DNA of 64,000 nucleotides from Onthophagus taurus (lineage: Eukaryota > Arthropoda > Insecta > Coleoptera > Scarabaeidae), in contig NW_027248947.1 of NCBI RefSeq assembly GCF_036711975.1, positions 682,001 to 746,000 on the forward strand. Reading direction: 5' to 3'. The position numbers and the translations under genes were made by a program. How positions within the stretch are numbered: position 1 is the stretch's first letter; each line of letters starts with the position of its first letter. The notes below the pieces were generated by a model. The model was not told the DNA's origin, ran no database searches, and was given only the letters and a program-made list of their open reading frames with translations. Positions 52,511 through 61,904 of this stretch are shown here, piece after piece.

Positions 52511-52872
52511 TAACACCGATACTTTTTCGGATTCTTCAAACCGAAACCTAACTTTCGTTTTACTTTCATCGCATTAGTAACAAACCATGCGTTAGCTTTT
52601 TCACCAATCGATGAATCTTTCGCCAATACTCTTTTCCATGCTTCTTCAGCTAATACTTTATCTGCTTTATGTCGATTGTGTAAATCTGTGTATTGTGTAT
52701 AGGCTAAATCGTGACGTTTACATGCTCTATCAAGGTCATTAATACCAGGATCTCCACGTGCTAAGCGTTTCATAAGATTTGTCCCGGGTCCACAGAACTG
52801 ATAGCCGGGTAAATGCAGCTCTCCACCTGTTCGTATCACTAACATGACTGATATAGAAACATACACAATCAC
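52501..52872 (-). CDS. Parvovirus-type phospholipase A2
   Basis: 123 residues. LPGYQFCGPGTN gives the calcium loop; DRACKRHDLAY gives catalytic H54-D55. The N-terminus is hydrophobic. This domain type lets parvovirus VP1 breach endosomal membranes; a virion entry role here is inferred. ATG overlaps the ATPase stop by four bases (ATGA), implying coupled translation. The basic C-terminus (KRKLGFGLKNPKK) may be a nuclear signal. Confidence 0.88.
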   Translation of the reverse strand: MIVYVSISVMLVIRTGGELHLPGYQFCGPGTNLMKRLARGDPGINDLDRACKRHDLAYTQYTDLHNRHKADKVLAEEAWKRVLAKDSSIGEKANAWFVTNAMKVKRKLGFGLKNPKKYRCYNR

Positions 52873-53564
52873 AGTTTTATATAGTAATGAAACCCATTAC
52901 GATATCTACCATTGTTCATATCGTCCTCCTTACTGATTACAAAAAATCCAAATCTATCTTTCCAACACATTGAACACATTTTCTTAAAGACATTGAATTT
53001 CATATCGGTTGTTACATGATCATTATAAATATGTTTTAAATTTAGATCATCTTGTTTGAAAAGTATTAAAAAGTTTGCATTATCACGTATTAAATGCTTT
53101 GGAATATGTGTGTAACTCTGACATAAATAAAAACTATCTATTGCCTTATGTCGTCCCATACAAAAATAATCACGAATAATTGATTGTTTATCGCATGCTA
53201 CATCATCAAATATAAAAACCGAATCTTCATTCGCTTTAGAAGGATGCATTATGTCATCACTACTGCTATACTCATAATATCCTAAACCTTTTATAGGCTG
53301 CAGCAATTTTCTCAAATATTCATATTTGTTTTGATACAATGACTTTGAATACACATACACATTTTTAAATGATAGTCCATTAGGATCCTGTAATAAGCTA
53401 ATTATCAGATTTGTTTTACCAGAGTTAGAAGGTCCGGATATAATGCAACGTAGATTATTTGGAAATAAATAACTATGCTTTCTGTTTTGAGGTGATTGAT
53501 TATTATTAAATTGCATTGTTACATCATCAACATTTAATGTGTAAGGTTGTTTTATCACTTTCAT
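52869..53564 (-). CDS. Polinton FtsK/HerA-type packaging ATPase
   Basis: 231 residues, intact. Walker A GPSNSGKTN at 44-52 and Walker B-like VFIFDD at 116-121, then SFYLCQSYTHIPKHLIRDNA. It pumps element DNA into the capsid. The start lies in one of two tandem promoter copies. Confidence 0.93.
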   Translation of the reverse strand: MKVIKQPYTLNVDDVTMQFNNNQSPQNRKHSYLFPNNLRCIISGPSNSGKTNLIISLLQDPNGLSFKNVYVYSKSLYQNKYEYLRKLLQPIKGLGYYEYSSSDDIMHPSKANEDSVFIFDDVACDKQSIIRDYFCMGRHKAIDSFYLCQSYTHIPKHLIRDNANFLILFKQDDLNLKHIYNDHVTTDMKFNVFKKMCSMCWKDRFGFFVISKEDDMNNGRYRNGFHYYIKL

Positions 53565-53777
53565 GTTTATTGTATAACTAACTATTATATAAGTTTGATT
53601 TTGAATATATAATGTTCATTTGTCTGTTGACCATTGAAGCGATTATCAATATCATCAATATTTAATGTGTAAGGTTGTTTTATCACTTTCATGTTTATGG
53701 TATAACTGACTCCTTTATAAGACTGAATTTAAACATATAATATTCATTTGTCTGTTGACCATTGAAGTGATTGGACC
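53565..53777. promoter_or_regulatory. Divergent promoter region with tandem duplication
   Basis: Lies between ATPase (minus) and pX-like (plus). About 110-130 bp containing TCACTTTCATGTTTAT, a TATAAG box (TATATAAGTTTG; TTTATAAGACTG) and TTCATTTGTCTGTTGACCAT occurs twice in direct orientation. The first copy includes the ATPase ATG and the second ends 12 bp before the pX-like ATG. Copy 3 has the same duplication (about 44,085-44,600), so it predates their split. Confidence 0.65.
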
Positions 53778-54215
53778 ATGAAGAAAGGAGCAAGTGGAAA
53801 AGCGATTTCTTTTAATAAAGCCGTTAAAAATGCTAAAATAAAATTAAAAGAGTCAAGCACTAATGATTTGAAATCTGCTGCAAAGTTAGCTTTACGTGCC
53901 GTAAAAGGTATTGTCAAAAAGAAACCTCGTTCTAGAGTTATTACAATTCCAAAAAGCGGTGGTATACTTCCGCTCATTCCAATTTTTGCTGGTTTAAGTG
54001 CATTAGGAGCTCTAGCAGGTGGCACTGCTTCCGTTATAAGTGCTGTCAATAAAACGAAGCAAGCACAAGCGGCACTCAAGGAAAGTCAAAGACATAATCA
54101 AACGATGGAATCAATAGCTTTAGGTAAAGGTCTGTATTTAAAACCATATAAAAAAGGATTAGGTGTTTTTTTAAAGACACGCCAAGAAAAACCATACAAC
54201 AGCAGAAAGCGCTAA
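53778..54215 (+). CDS. pX-like basic/membrane-active core protein
   Basis: 145 residues, intact. Lys-rich amphipathic N-terminus (1-55), hydrophobic segment 61-90 beginning GGILPLIPIFAG, a Gln/His-containing helix, and a basic C-terminus (GLYLKPYKKGLGVF). The Gly-Gly-Ile-Leu-Pro plus Gly/Ala-rich run suggests relation to adenovirus core protein pX, which condenses DNA and is cut by the viral protease; the next gene here is that protease. No cleavage site is proposed. Related proteins have been noted in adintoviruses, by recollection. Confidence 0.68.
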   Translation: MKKGASGKAISFNKAVKNAKIKLKESSTNDLKSAAKLALRAVKGIVKKKPRSRVITIPKSGGILPLIPIFAGLSALGALAGGTASVISAVNKTKQAQAALKESQRHNQTMESIALGKGLYLKPYKKGLGVFLKTRQEKPYNSRKR

Positions 54216-54226
54216 CAAACGTTGAC

Positions 54227-54565
54227 TTGATGCGTTATGTGAAAATATTAGGGATACCAGAGTTTAGAGGGATATTCATGCAAGATAAATTACCTGTGCG
54301 TATTAATAATAATGAAAGAGGTATTATTAACTTGGATAGTGTGAAAGGACCTGGTACTCATTGGACAGCCTATATTAAAAAGGGAAATATAATTACTTAT
54401 TTCGATAGTTTTGGTAATTTAAAACCAAGTAAAGAAATTGTCAATTATTTCAAGAGTGCAGGAAATAATGTAATTATTAAATATAATCACCATCAATATC
54501 AAACCTATAACACAAGTAATTGTGGTCATTTATGTTTAAATTTCTTATCATCAGACGCATTATAG
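54227..54565 (+). CDS. Adenain-type cysteine protease
   Basis: 112 residues. Triad H45 (GTHWTAY), D60 (ITYFDSFG), C99 (SNCGHLCLNF), with Gln near 90-92 for the oxyanion hole. Ulp1/adenovirus-protease family; matures virion proteins in Polintons. It begins 11 bp after the pX-like stop and ends 16 bp before the penton start, so the right-half genes are tightly packed. Confidence 0.9.
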   Translation: MMRYVKILGIPEFRGIFMQDKLPVRINNNERGIINLDSVKGPGTHWTAYIKKGNIITYFDSFGNLKPSKEIVNYFKSAGNNVIIKYNHHQYQTYNTSNCGHLCLNFLSSDAL

Positions 54566-54581
54566 TTTCAACAATCAAAGG

Positions 54582-55289
54582 ATGTGGACGTTTGATTTAG
54601 TAGGAAAAACATCTGTTCTAACAGCAAATTATCACCCTGCAATAGAACTGAATCCTAATTATCAATATGAACTGGCACTTGTAAGCTTTGATGGATACAA
54701 CTCAATTCCAAATATTGACGAAACAAATAATTGCTTAAAAATTGATAATGAATTGATAGCACTACCAACAGGATCTTATGAATTAACACACATTTCGAAT
54801 GCCATTAATAAACAACTTAAAGAAAAGAATATTAAAGGTGTGAACTTTAGCCTACAAGCAAATGAGGATACTCTACAAGCAGTGATCACATGTAACAAAA
54901 CTATTGATTTTAATGTAAACAACTCCATCTCAACAATATTAGGATTTAATAAATCAGATGTACTGGATCCAATAAAATCCCCGCATAGAGCTCGCAATAT
55001 TGTAGATATATTTAAAGTAAATTCTATACAAGTACTATGTAGCATAACACATGGAGCTTATCACAACGACATACCTGCGCACACTATCTACTCATTTTTC
55101 CCTACAGTACCTAAAGGTTATAAAATATCAGAAACTCCCCACAATTTAATATATATGCCTCTGAATACACAAATAATTAATAATATTACCCTTAAAATAG
55201 TTGATCAAAACGGATTGTTGGTCAATTTCAGAGGAGAAGTCATCAAGATAAGACTACATTTAAAGCTCTCTAGTAATAATGGTTCTTAA
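54582..55289 (+). CDS. Penton/minor capsid protein (Polinton PX-like)
   Basis: 235 residues, intact. Typical Polinton minor-capsid blocks: YELALVSFDGYNSIPNI, LPTGSYELTHISNAINKQL, NNSISTILGF, then HNDIPAHTIYSFFPTVPKGY. Expected to be a single jelly-roll at capsid vertices; the fold is inferred from family and position. The copy at 37,024/42,682 is broken. Confidence 0.82.
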   Translation: MWTFDLVGKTSVLTANYHPAIELNPNYQYELALVSFDGYNSIPNIDETNNCLKIDNELIALPTGSYELTHISNAINKQLKEKNIKGVNFSLQANEDTLQAVITCNKTIDFNVNNSISTILGFNKSDVLDPIKSPHRARNIVDIFKVNSIQVLCSITHGAYHNDIPAHTIYSFFPTVPKGYKISETPHNLIYMPLNTQIINNITLKIVDQNGLLVNFRGEVIKIRLHLKLSSNNGS

Positions 55290-55420
55290 GGTAAAAGGTA
55301 ATATAAACCCACAAAATCAAACCAATACTTTTAGTTCTCTTCACACTGTGAAACAGTTAACACCTCAAAACAAACAATTTCTTGAATCATTAGGTTTACA
55401 ATTAATAAAATAATAACAAT

Positions 55421-56623
55421 ATGAGTATCTTAAACGTCTCTGATAAAGTACAATTTGATAATTCACTCGTACGGATTCAGTATCATAATCATTTACCATA
55501 CTCATCAAATTCTTTTAACAATAGCGATGAAATTCGTATTGCAATTCAATAACAGGACGTTTACACGTTACCAAGTCAATCTTTTATTTACGTACAAGGG
55601 AAACTATTGAAAGATGACGGAACCGTTGATAAAGATTCAAAATTGTCAGCAAATCCGATCGCTCATATGTTTAGTGAAGTACGATTTGAATGTGGAGGGA
55701 ACGTAATTGACAGAGTAAGAAATCCAGGAATAGCTAGCACATTAAAAAATCTTTGCTCATTAACAAGATCGGAATACTATCATGCCTCTAACGCAGGTTT
55801 CGAATATCCAAATGTTAAAGTAAATGAAAATACAGGAGATTTTAATTTTTGTGTTCCCTTGAAATATTTTCTTGGGTTCGCAGAAGATTATAATAAAATT
55901 TTGATAAATCTCCGTCAAGAATTAGTTTTAGTACGCAGTAATTCAGACAAGAATGTTATCGAAAGTCTTTTACCTAATGTGGCGATTACTATTAATAAAA
56001 TAGTATGGAAAGTTCCTCATGTTTCTGTAGCCGATGTTGAACGTTTAAAACTTTTAGAGTACATTGAACAAGGAATTGAATTGGACATGGGATTTAGATC
56101 ATTTGATTTACATGAATACCCATCATTACCAAAAAATAGACAACACACATGGACAATTAAAACATCTACTCAATTAGAAAAGCCCAGATACTTTATATTA
56201 GGGTTTCAAATCAATAGAAAAGATAATCCGTTACGTTCTGCATCACAATTTGACCACTGTAATTTAACAGATATGAAAGTGTTTTTAAATAGTGAGAAAT
56301 ATCCCTATGAAGCTTTAAATTTAAATTTTAAGACAGGTCAAATTGCAGTTTTATATGAAATGTATTGTAATTTCGCAAAGACCTATTACGATCGAGAACT
56401 TGCAGAACCAATGTTTAACAGAGATACATTTTTAGCACATACACCGATTATTGTAATTGATTGTTCACGGCAAAATGATATTTTAAATGTTGGAACCGTT
56501 GATATTCGCATTGAATTTGAAACGAGTGAAGAGATACCTAATGCTACTTCCCTCTACTGTTTAATCTTACACGATCGTGTTTTCAAATATGTTCCTTTAA
56601 CTGGTATGATTAATCAAATATAG
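55421..56623 (+). pseudogene. Major capsid protein candidate, one nonsense codon
   Basis: ATG at 55,421; TAA at 55,550-55,552 (codon 44), where the homologue at 35,284-36,477 has Gln. The frame reopens and runs to 56,623. The remaining sequence is well preserved and includes the correct C-terminus (KYVPLTGMINQI). The Pol-encoded particle could not form from this copy alone unless the stop is read through or an internal Met (55,607) is used. Confidence 0.75.
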
Positions 56624-56629
56624 ATCAGT

Positions 56630-56780
56630 TTGTAAACAACTCTATCTCATCGACATAACGTTTTAGTAAATTAGATGTACTGGATCCAATAAAATTCCCA
56701 CACAGCGCTCGAAATATTGTAGATATATTTAAAGTAACTTATATGCAAGTATAATGTAACATAACACATACCTGCATAAT
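56630..56780. repeat. Partial duplication of penton-gene sequence after the capsid gene
   Basis: AACAACTCTATCTCA...GATGTACTGGATCCAATAAA repeats the NNSIST...KSDVLDPIK segment of the penton gene (54,918-55,040) with decay. Copy 3 has part of it at 35,205-35,265. A scar of gene conversion or an old paralogue. Confidence 0.7.
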
Positions 56781-56869
56781 TTTACTGAAACATAAATAAC
56801 TTTGGAATTCGAAATACTCAGAAGTTATTTATAATCATTACGTACATTCTTTAATAATTTTACAAAAAC

Positions 56870-56905
56870 CTTTGAGTGGGGAGGTATCTATAGTTATAAA
56901 TTACA
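56870..56905 (+). pseudogene. Residual C-terminus of the second capsid-like gene
   Basis: KPLSGEVSIVI matches the end of the fragments at 23,843 and 28,164, directly upstream of the DVQG gene as in those arms. Shows that a second capsid-like gene once preceded DVQG here. Confidence 0.65.
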
Positions 56906-56916
56906 TTTATTACAAT

Positions 56917-57426
56917 ATGAAGTTCAGATGTGCGGTTGTAGACGTTCAAGGGTTTTACGTCAACTCTAAATTCGAAGTTAAAGAATTTACTCTTCTGGAT
57001 ATTACCGCCACCGGCTACATTATACATTTACACCTAAAGCCGAGCGTACCATTCCAACGATTAAACGTTGAAGATCAGAGGTCAGTAAGATATTTAGAAC
57101 GCAACCATCATAGGTTGATATATAACGATGGGTGGATAAATCAATCGGAAGGTCTAAATGTAATTGATGGTTTAATTTCCTCCTACGATCAAATATTTGT
57201 TAAGGGAAATCAAAAGAAGCAGTTTTTGGAAACACGTAACCATAATAATAATTCAATAATAACAGATATTGCGTTAGAATTTGCGGAAGAGGATGAAACT
57301 AAATTAAATTCAACCTCCAATCAATGTTGGTTTCACGTCGGCTGTTGTCCAGCGGTATGTTCACAGAACAATGTTTTAATTTTAAAAAAATTTTTATGTA
57401 AACAAAATAAATTTAATTGTATTTAA
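56917..57426 (+). CDS. DVQG-family protein (Polinton 2)
   Basis: 169 residues from MKFRCAVVDVQGFYV; a longer in-frame start at 56,872 lies in capsid-like remnant sequence and is less likely. Intact, unlike the palindrome-arm copies. Blocks KEFTLLDI, LERNHHRL, NDGWINQSEG, VKGNQKKQF, then CWFHVGCCPAVCSQNN. Last gene before the right TIR. Function unknown. Confidence 0.68.
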   Translation: MKFRCAVVDVQGFYVNSKFEVKEFTLLDITATGYIIHLHLKPSVPFQRLNVEDQRSVRYLERNHHRLIYNDGWINQSEGLNVIDGLISSYDQIFVKGNQKKQFLETRNHNNNSIITDIALEFAEEDETKLNSTSNQCWFHVGCCPAVCSQNNVLILKKFLCKQNKFNCI

Positions 57427-58086
57427 GTTGCCTGGATTATTATTAGAAATATTCCTATTGTATTATTAAATTTATGTGTTAATCAATAAATTAATATTTA
57501 TTTTTGTTAAAAAATATGCATTTTAATACTATCAAAATAATTGTATCTTTATTCTCTTTTACCACCATCACCAGATGGCGTCACATGAATTTTAAATTTA
57601 CGCGCGCCATCTATCGCCCATCAGGCAACACCTAGCGCGCGTCATTTATCGCTCAACGCTTTGTGTCCGCATGTATCGACGATGACGTCATCGTGATAAG
57701 GCCCGTCGATCTAGATAGCCTCATTCAAATTTCCCGCCAAAAAGAGGGTTCTTGGAGAATGCTGCGCTCCGATTGGTTGAATTTAAAATGTGGGCGTGGC
57801 CAGAAGGAGGTAGTGGTGGGGATAAAATGTGATTTCGGACTCCCCTATATTAAATCTTATGGGAGTTTGGTCCAGAACGCCTATAGCTATACGCACGCTA
57901 TCTATCGCTCATCAGATGAATTTAAAATGTGTACGTGGTCAGAAGGAGGTAGTGGTGGGGATAAAAAGTACTTTTGGACCCCCCTACGTTAAATCTTATG
58001 GGATTTTGATTTAGAACGCCCATAGCTATATGCGCGTCATTTATTGCTCAATAAAAATTTTAAAGCTACATGTATTTTAATACTAC
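57427..58086. repeat. Diverged partial duplications of TIR sequence
   Basis: Two blocks (about 57,590-57,880 and 57,900-58,070) resemble the TIR segment at 59,085-59,335: GAAGGAGGTAGTGGTGGGGA, TTTCGGACTCCCCTA and CTTATGGGATTTTGATTTAG. No gene is supported; the ORFs over it follow the repeat. Confidence 0.75.
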
Positions 58087-58148
58087 TTTATACAACTGTA
58101 TACTAAAACTAAAGTAATTAAAACAATATATATTTTATTAAGTTTTAT

Positions 58149-58343
58149 TTATTCATTCATTTTTAACAATTTTTCACGCAATATTTTATCAACAATTCGT
58201 TCAATTTCTTTAATACGTCTTTGAAATCGTTGTCTATCAATTACCGCCTCTAACCATTCCCGTCCACTTCTTGCTCTTTTATGTACATCATCACACTCTA
58301 CTTCATAAATCTCAATCTCTTCCTTAAATCGAACCGATTTCAT
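58149..58343 (-). CDS. PPP1R15/GADD34-like mini-protein (right TIR)
   Basis: Product identical to 49,534-49,728, transcribed toward the element's interior. Two doses per element follow from residence in the TIR. The preceding 60-codon ORF (58,324-58,506) is the same spurious overlap. Confidence 0.8.
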   Translation of the reverse strand: MKSVRFKEEIEIYEVECDDVHKRARSGREWLEAVIDRQRFQRRIKEIERIVDKILREKLLKMNE

Positions 58344-58724
58344 ATTTATTCCAGTTAAAACGCGTCATACATTGTATTATAGTCAACTTTATTTTATTGC
58401 ATTTTAAATTTCTATTTTCATTTGCATTTCTATTTGCATACACTGTCAATAAATCAAGGTGCGGCGAAGATTCGAGAAAATAAAATGCATAATATATTAT
58501 TTGCATTGTATAACAACTTTATATTCGTCTAATTACGTATAAACGTTTAAGTTATTGTTGTTGTTGTGCAACACACATGCTAACATTTTTCAAGGTTGTT
58601 CCCGATGGTATAAACGGTTAAAATTTTCATATAGAAGTCAGTTGTTACCTTCTACTACTGCTCACACCGCTCGCTCACGTTATAAAGCAACTCAAGCTAG
58701 TATGTCACGTTTAAATCAGTTATA

Positions 58725-58905
58725 GAGCAGTATCAATTTGCCCCGAAGAAGAACATATCTGAATTAGAAGTGAATAAATTATATGTGATTTACGTCTGTG
58801 AAGCGGATTACATCATCTACATGACCATCAGTTGTTGATTTGTAGGATGGTTTATTCGTATTTTTACCAAAACGTATCGCGGAGGTTTATTAATCTAATT
58901 GTATT
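58725..58905 (+). pseudogene. OB-like TIR gene, decayed (Polinton 2, right)
   Basis: Mirror of 48,985-49,180 with the same stops: MSRLNQL followed by a stop, then FAPKKNISEL in another frame, then FLPKRIAEVY. Confidence 0.65.
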
Positions 58906-59421
58906 ATTAAATTTATGTTTTAATTAATAAATTAATATTTATTTTTGTTTTTTTATTTTTTGTTCTGTTCAACTGCATTAAACTGGAAAGGTTTCGGTGG
59001 TTTATTGACTTTAAAGTTTCTAGATTTCTCCTTGCAGCTATCAGTTCAATTCCTATAACAAGTAAGTATTATGTATATTTCGTTCGTCTACCGCCCATCA
59101 GGCAACACCAAGCTTTGTGTCCTCATGTATCGACGATGACGTCATCGTGGTGTTAGATAGCAGCATTCAAATTTTCCGGAAAAAGAGGGTTCTTGGGACT
59201 TTAAAATGTGGGCGTGGTCAGAACCTCAAAAGGAGGTAGTGGTAGGGATAAAATGTGATTTCGGACTCCCCTATGTTAAATCTTATGGGATTTTGATTTA
59301 GAACGCCCAGACGCGCGCCATTTATCACTCAACGTTCCACCGCTAGGTGACACCAATTTTAAATTTACGCGCGCCATCTATCACCCAACCCCCTTACCGC
59401 GCCCTACGGAACTCTAAACCG

Positions 59422-59850
59422 CTAAGTTCCACCATCCACCGCTAGGTGGCGTCCCATGAAGTAGGCAACCAACATGGCGTTAGTTCCACCACCCACCGCT
59501 AGGTGGCGTCCCATGAAGTAGGCAACCAACATGGCGTTAGTTCCACCACCCACCTTAGTTCCACCACCCACCGCTAGGTGGCGTCCCATGAAGTAGGCAA
59601 CCAACATGACGTTAGTTCCACCACCCACCGCTAGGTGGCGTCCCATGAAGTAGGCAACCAACATGGCGTTAGTTTCACCACCCACCTTAGTTCCACCACC
59701 CACCGCTAGGTGGCGTCCCATGAAGTAGGCAACCAACATGACGTTAGTTCCACCACCCACCGCTAGGTGGCGTCCCATGAAGTAGGCAACCAACCGCTAG
59801 GTGGTTAGTTCCGCTATCTACCGCTAGGTGGCGCCCCACGAGGTAGGCAA
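59422..59850. repeat. Tandem array of about 57-bp units, right TIR
   Basis: About seven units of the same sequence as 48,130-48,455, including two places where GTGGTGGAACTAAGGTGGGT-type junctions repeat at half-unit spacing. Confidence 0.9.
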
Positions 59851-59963
59851 CCAACATTACATGCACGTACTGCGCATGCGCTGACGTCATATCCGCTTCA
59901 CTGCGCATGCGCGAGGGAGGATCAGGATCACTTCCTGTCCAGAATCGGCCTTTTTACACTACT

Positions 59964-59969
59964 CGCGTT
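59964..59969. other. Target site duplication CGCGTT, right
   Basis: Directly follows the right terminus; identical to 48,017-48,022. Confidence 0.92.
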
Positions 59970-60899
59970 TTTGAGCGTAAAGGTCTATTCATAGTGGGAG
60001 CGCCCAGCGTCGCGTCGAGAGTCGCGTCTCGCTATGGAAACGCGACGCAAAACGTTGCGTCGCGTCGACGAAACAAAACAATCCACAGAGTAAGGCAGAG
60101 AGTTAGCTCACCGAGAAAATGATAGGCCATTCTCTATCTCTTATTATCACATCATAATACCGATATTTTCTCTTTGTCATCTTGATACAAATCCTTAGTA
60201 GATGGCGTACATGTCGTTAGTAATATTCATCGAGATACATATAATTTACTGGAGTACGTGCTCACGATATTCGCTTGGTCGAGAAAACGGTCCGATTCGC
60301 CAGCATGTTCCCCCACCCTATAACGGCAAGAAATACAAATCGTCTGTGAAATTCTAATGCCTTGTAACCCACAAAAAATCCAAAACTGTGTTATTATATT
60401 TTTATGAAATCTACAGAATTATACATAGTACTAGTAACAGCTAGTAATCCACAAATACGCATTTACTTAGATAAAAGGGATTTCTTTCATCACGTATCCC
60501 AAATGCACCTCATCAAGAAAACAATAATACCTCGTACACCACAATGAAAATTTGAATACCTCTTAAGCAACATTTGGTATAAGTCAAACTGTATTTATCG
60601 TATTTATCGTATAGTCAAGGTATTTATTTAAAAAATAATCGATTTGTAATACTGTAAATAGTATTTTTTTAAAAATACATTCTTTTTATGTTTTTTTTAA
60701 TTGAATCAATAAAAAATGAATAAATATTGTTTACAGAAACAATTTTGGTAATTTGATTTAAAAATAATTAAAAAGTAGGCATTGTTAAAATAAAGTAATG
60801 TTGTAGTAGGCTGTGTCCGCTATAACTAATGTTATTGTTTTATTAAAATAATTGATATTGGTGTGGATTTCTGTGTCAAAAGTGTGTTTAAACTAGTAC
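59970..60899. other. Non-coding flank
   Basis: 59,990-60,090 is rich in GCGTCGCGTC-type sequence and partly self-complementary. 60,225-60,330 is similar, inverted, to 63,725-63,830 (ATCGAGATA, TTTACTGGAGT, GAAAACG, CCCCCACCC, ATAACGGCAA). No gene. Confidence 0.5.
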
Positions 60900-61514
60900 T
60901 TGATATCTATAAATTTACTGAGTGATGGAAATAGTTACGGTAAGTATATTAAATTATTATGTATAATAACGAAGTCTATTATATTTAACAAAAAATATTT
61001 GCACTTATTTATTTTGCATTACTATGCTAACATTGTTTGCGTTTTAATTAATTTGAATGTAATTACGAATTTGAAGCTAGAGGAGCTGAAGGATATAAGC
61101 CATCTGCAACCTGTTGTAAATATTATAATTGAGGATTTAAGAGGTGTTCAAATGTTGGAGCTAGATGCACGAAAAGACGAAGAATGTGTTAACAATGATT
61201 TTAATGACGATGACTACGAACTTAAAAAGGAAAATGGTACAACAGATACCGACGAAGAGCAAGGAAATAATGCTGAAAAAGATGAAAAAACAAAACAGGA
61301 TGAGACATTAACAGAAAATGATATCAATCATGGCAATATAACGGAAGGAAGGAAAAGAAGTATTACTGCTCAACCTGATAAATGGGACCAACCTGAATGG
61401 AAGGAAAAGCGTACATGGGGTACAGCAGAACTAAAGAAGGTAAAGTAAAACAGAATGTCCCAAAAGAAGCAAGAAAAATGGGTTCTTCTTGCAAATCAAA
61501 AGAGTGCCTTAGAG

Positions 61515-61689
61515 CAGAGGTTCTCAAACTTATATCATTGCGTACCACTAAGGCTATTTTAAAAATCAGGTAGTACCACTGAACAAAAAAAAACAATAAT
61601 GATAATGCAAATATAAACTGTTTTGCGTACCACTTGAGAACTTCTTGCGTACCATCAATGGTACGCTTACCATAGTTTGAGAACCACTG
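61515..61689. mobile_element. hAT-type MITE
   Basis: 175 bp, TIRs CAGAGGTTCTCAAAC and its near-inverse GTTTGAGAACCACTG. The 8-bp target CCTTAGAG precedes it; the second copy follows but is itself split by the next MITE. Confidence 0.85.
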
Positions 61690-61694
61690 CCTTA

Positions 61695-61904
61695 AGGTGT
61701 GTCCAGACATTGCGCAGCATTCGCGCGCGGCAATAGCGCGCGGCGTATCGTGTTTCAGCTGTTGCTAACGAACTCGCATATGCCGCGTAGCACTGCCGCG
61801 CACACGTTATTTGAATACGTCCCAACTGGCGCGCGGCAGAATTGTGTCCGACGAACGCCACGCGTTGCTGCCGCGCACCTGCCGCGCAATGTCTGGACAT
61901 ACCT
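61695..61904. mobile_element. Second MITE, 3-bp TTA duplication, inside the first MITE's target duplication
   Basis: 210 bp, TIRs AGGTGTGTCCAGACA and inverse TGTCTGGACATACCT; GC-rich inside (GCGCGCGGC). TTA at 61,692-61,694 and 61,905-61,907. CCTTA before it and GAG after it together rebuild the hAT duplication. The 3-bp TTA suits PIF/Harbinger-type movers. Confidence 0.82.

Larger units (their letters stand above)
48023..59963. mobile_element. Polinton 2 (Maverick/adintovirus-like), 11.9 kb, polymerase-less
   Basis: Termini AGTAGTGTAAAAAGGCCGAT and its exact inverse, TIRs of about 1.8 kb, flanked by CGCGTT. Order: TIR with a PPP1R15-like gene; integrase, beta-rich gene, DUF8207-like, PLA2 and ATPase (minus); pX-like, protease, penton, capsid and DVQG (plus); TIR with a second PPP1R15-like gene. 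Only the capsid gene has a visible break. No polymerase B sequence, so it would depend on another source for replication or is an internal deletion derivative. Confidence 0.93.
58087..59963. repeat. Polinton 2 right terminal inverted repeat
   Basis: Inverted partner of 48,023-49,790 with two to three more tandem units. Ends ...CACTACT before CGCGTT. The coding sequence of the 64-residue protein translates identically in both repeats. Confidence 0.92.

Noticed and set aside
57663-58014. Overlapping ORFs of 61-109 codons right of the DVQG gene
   Set aside because: They lie in diverged duplicates of TIR sequence and share no coding conservation with the TIR versions.
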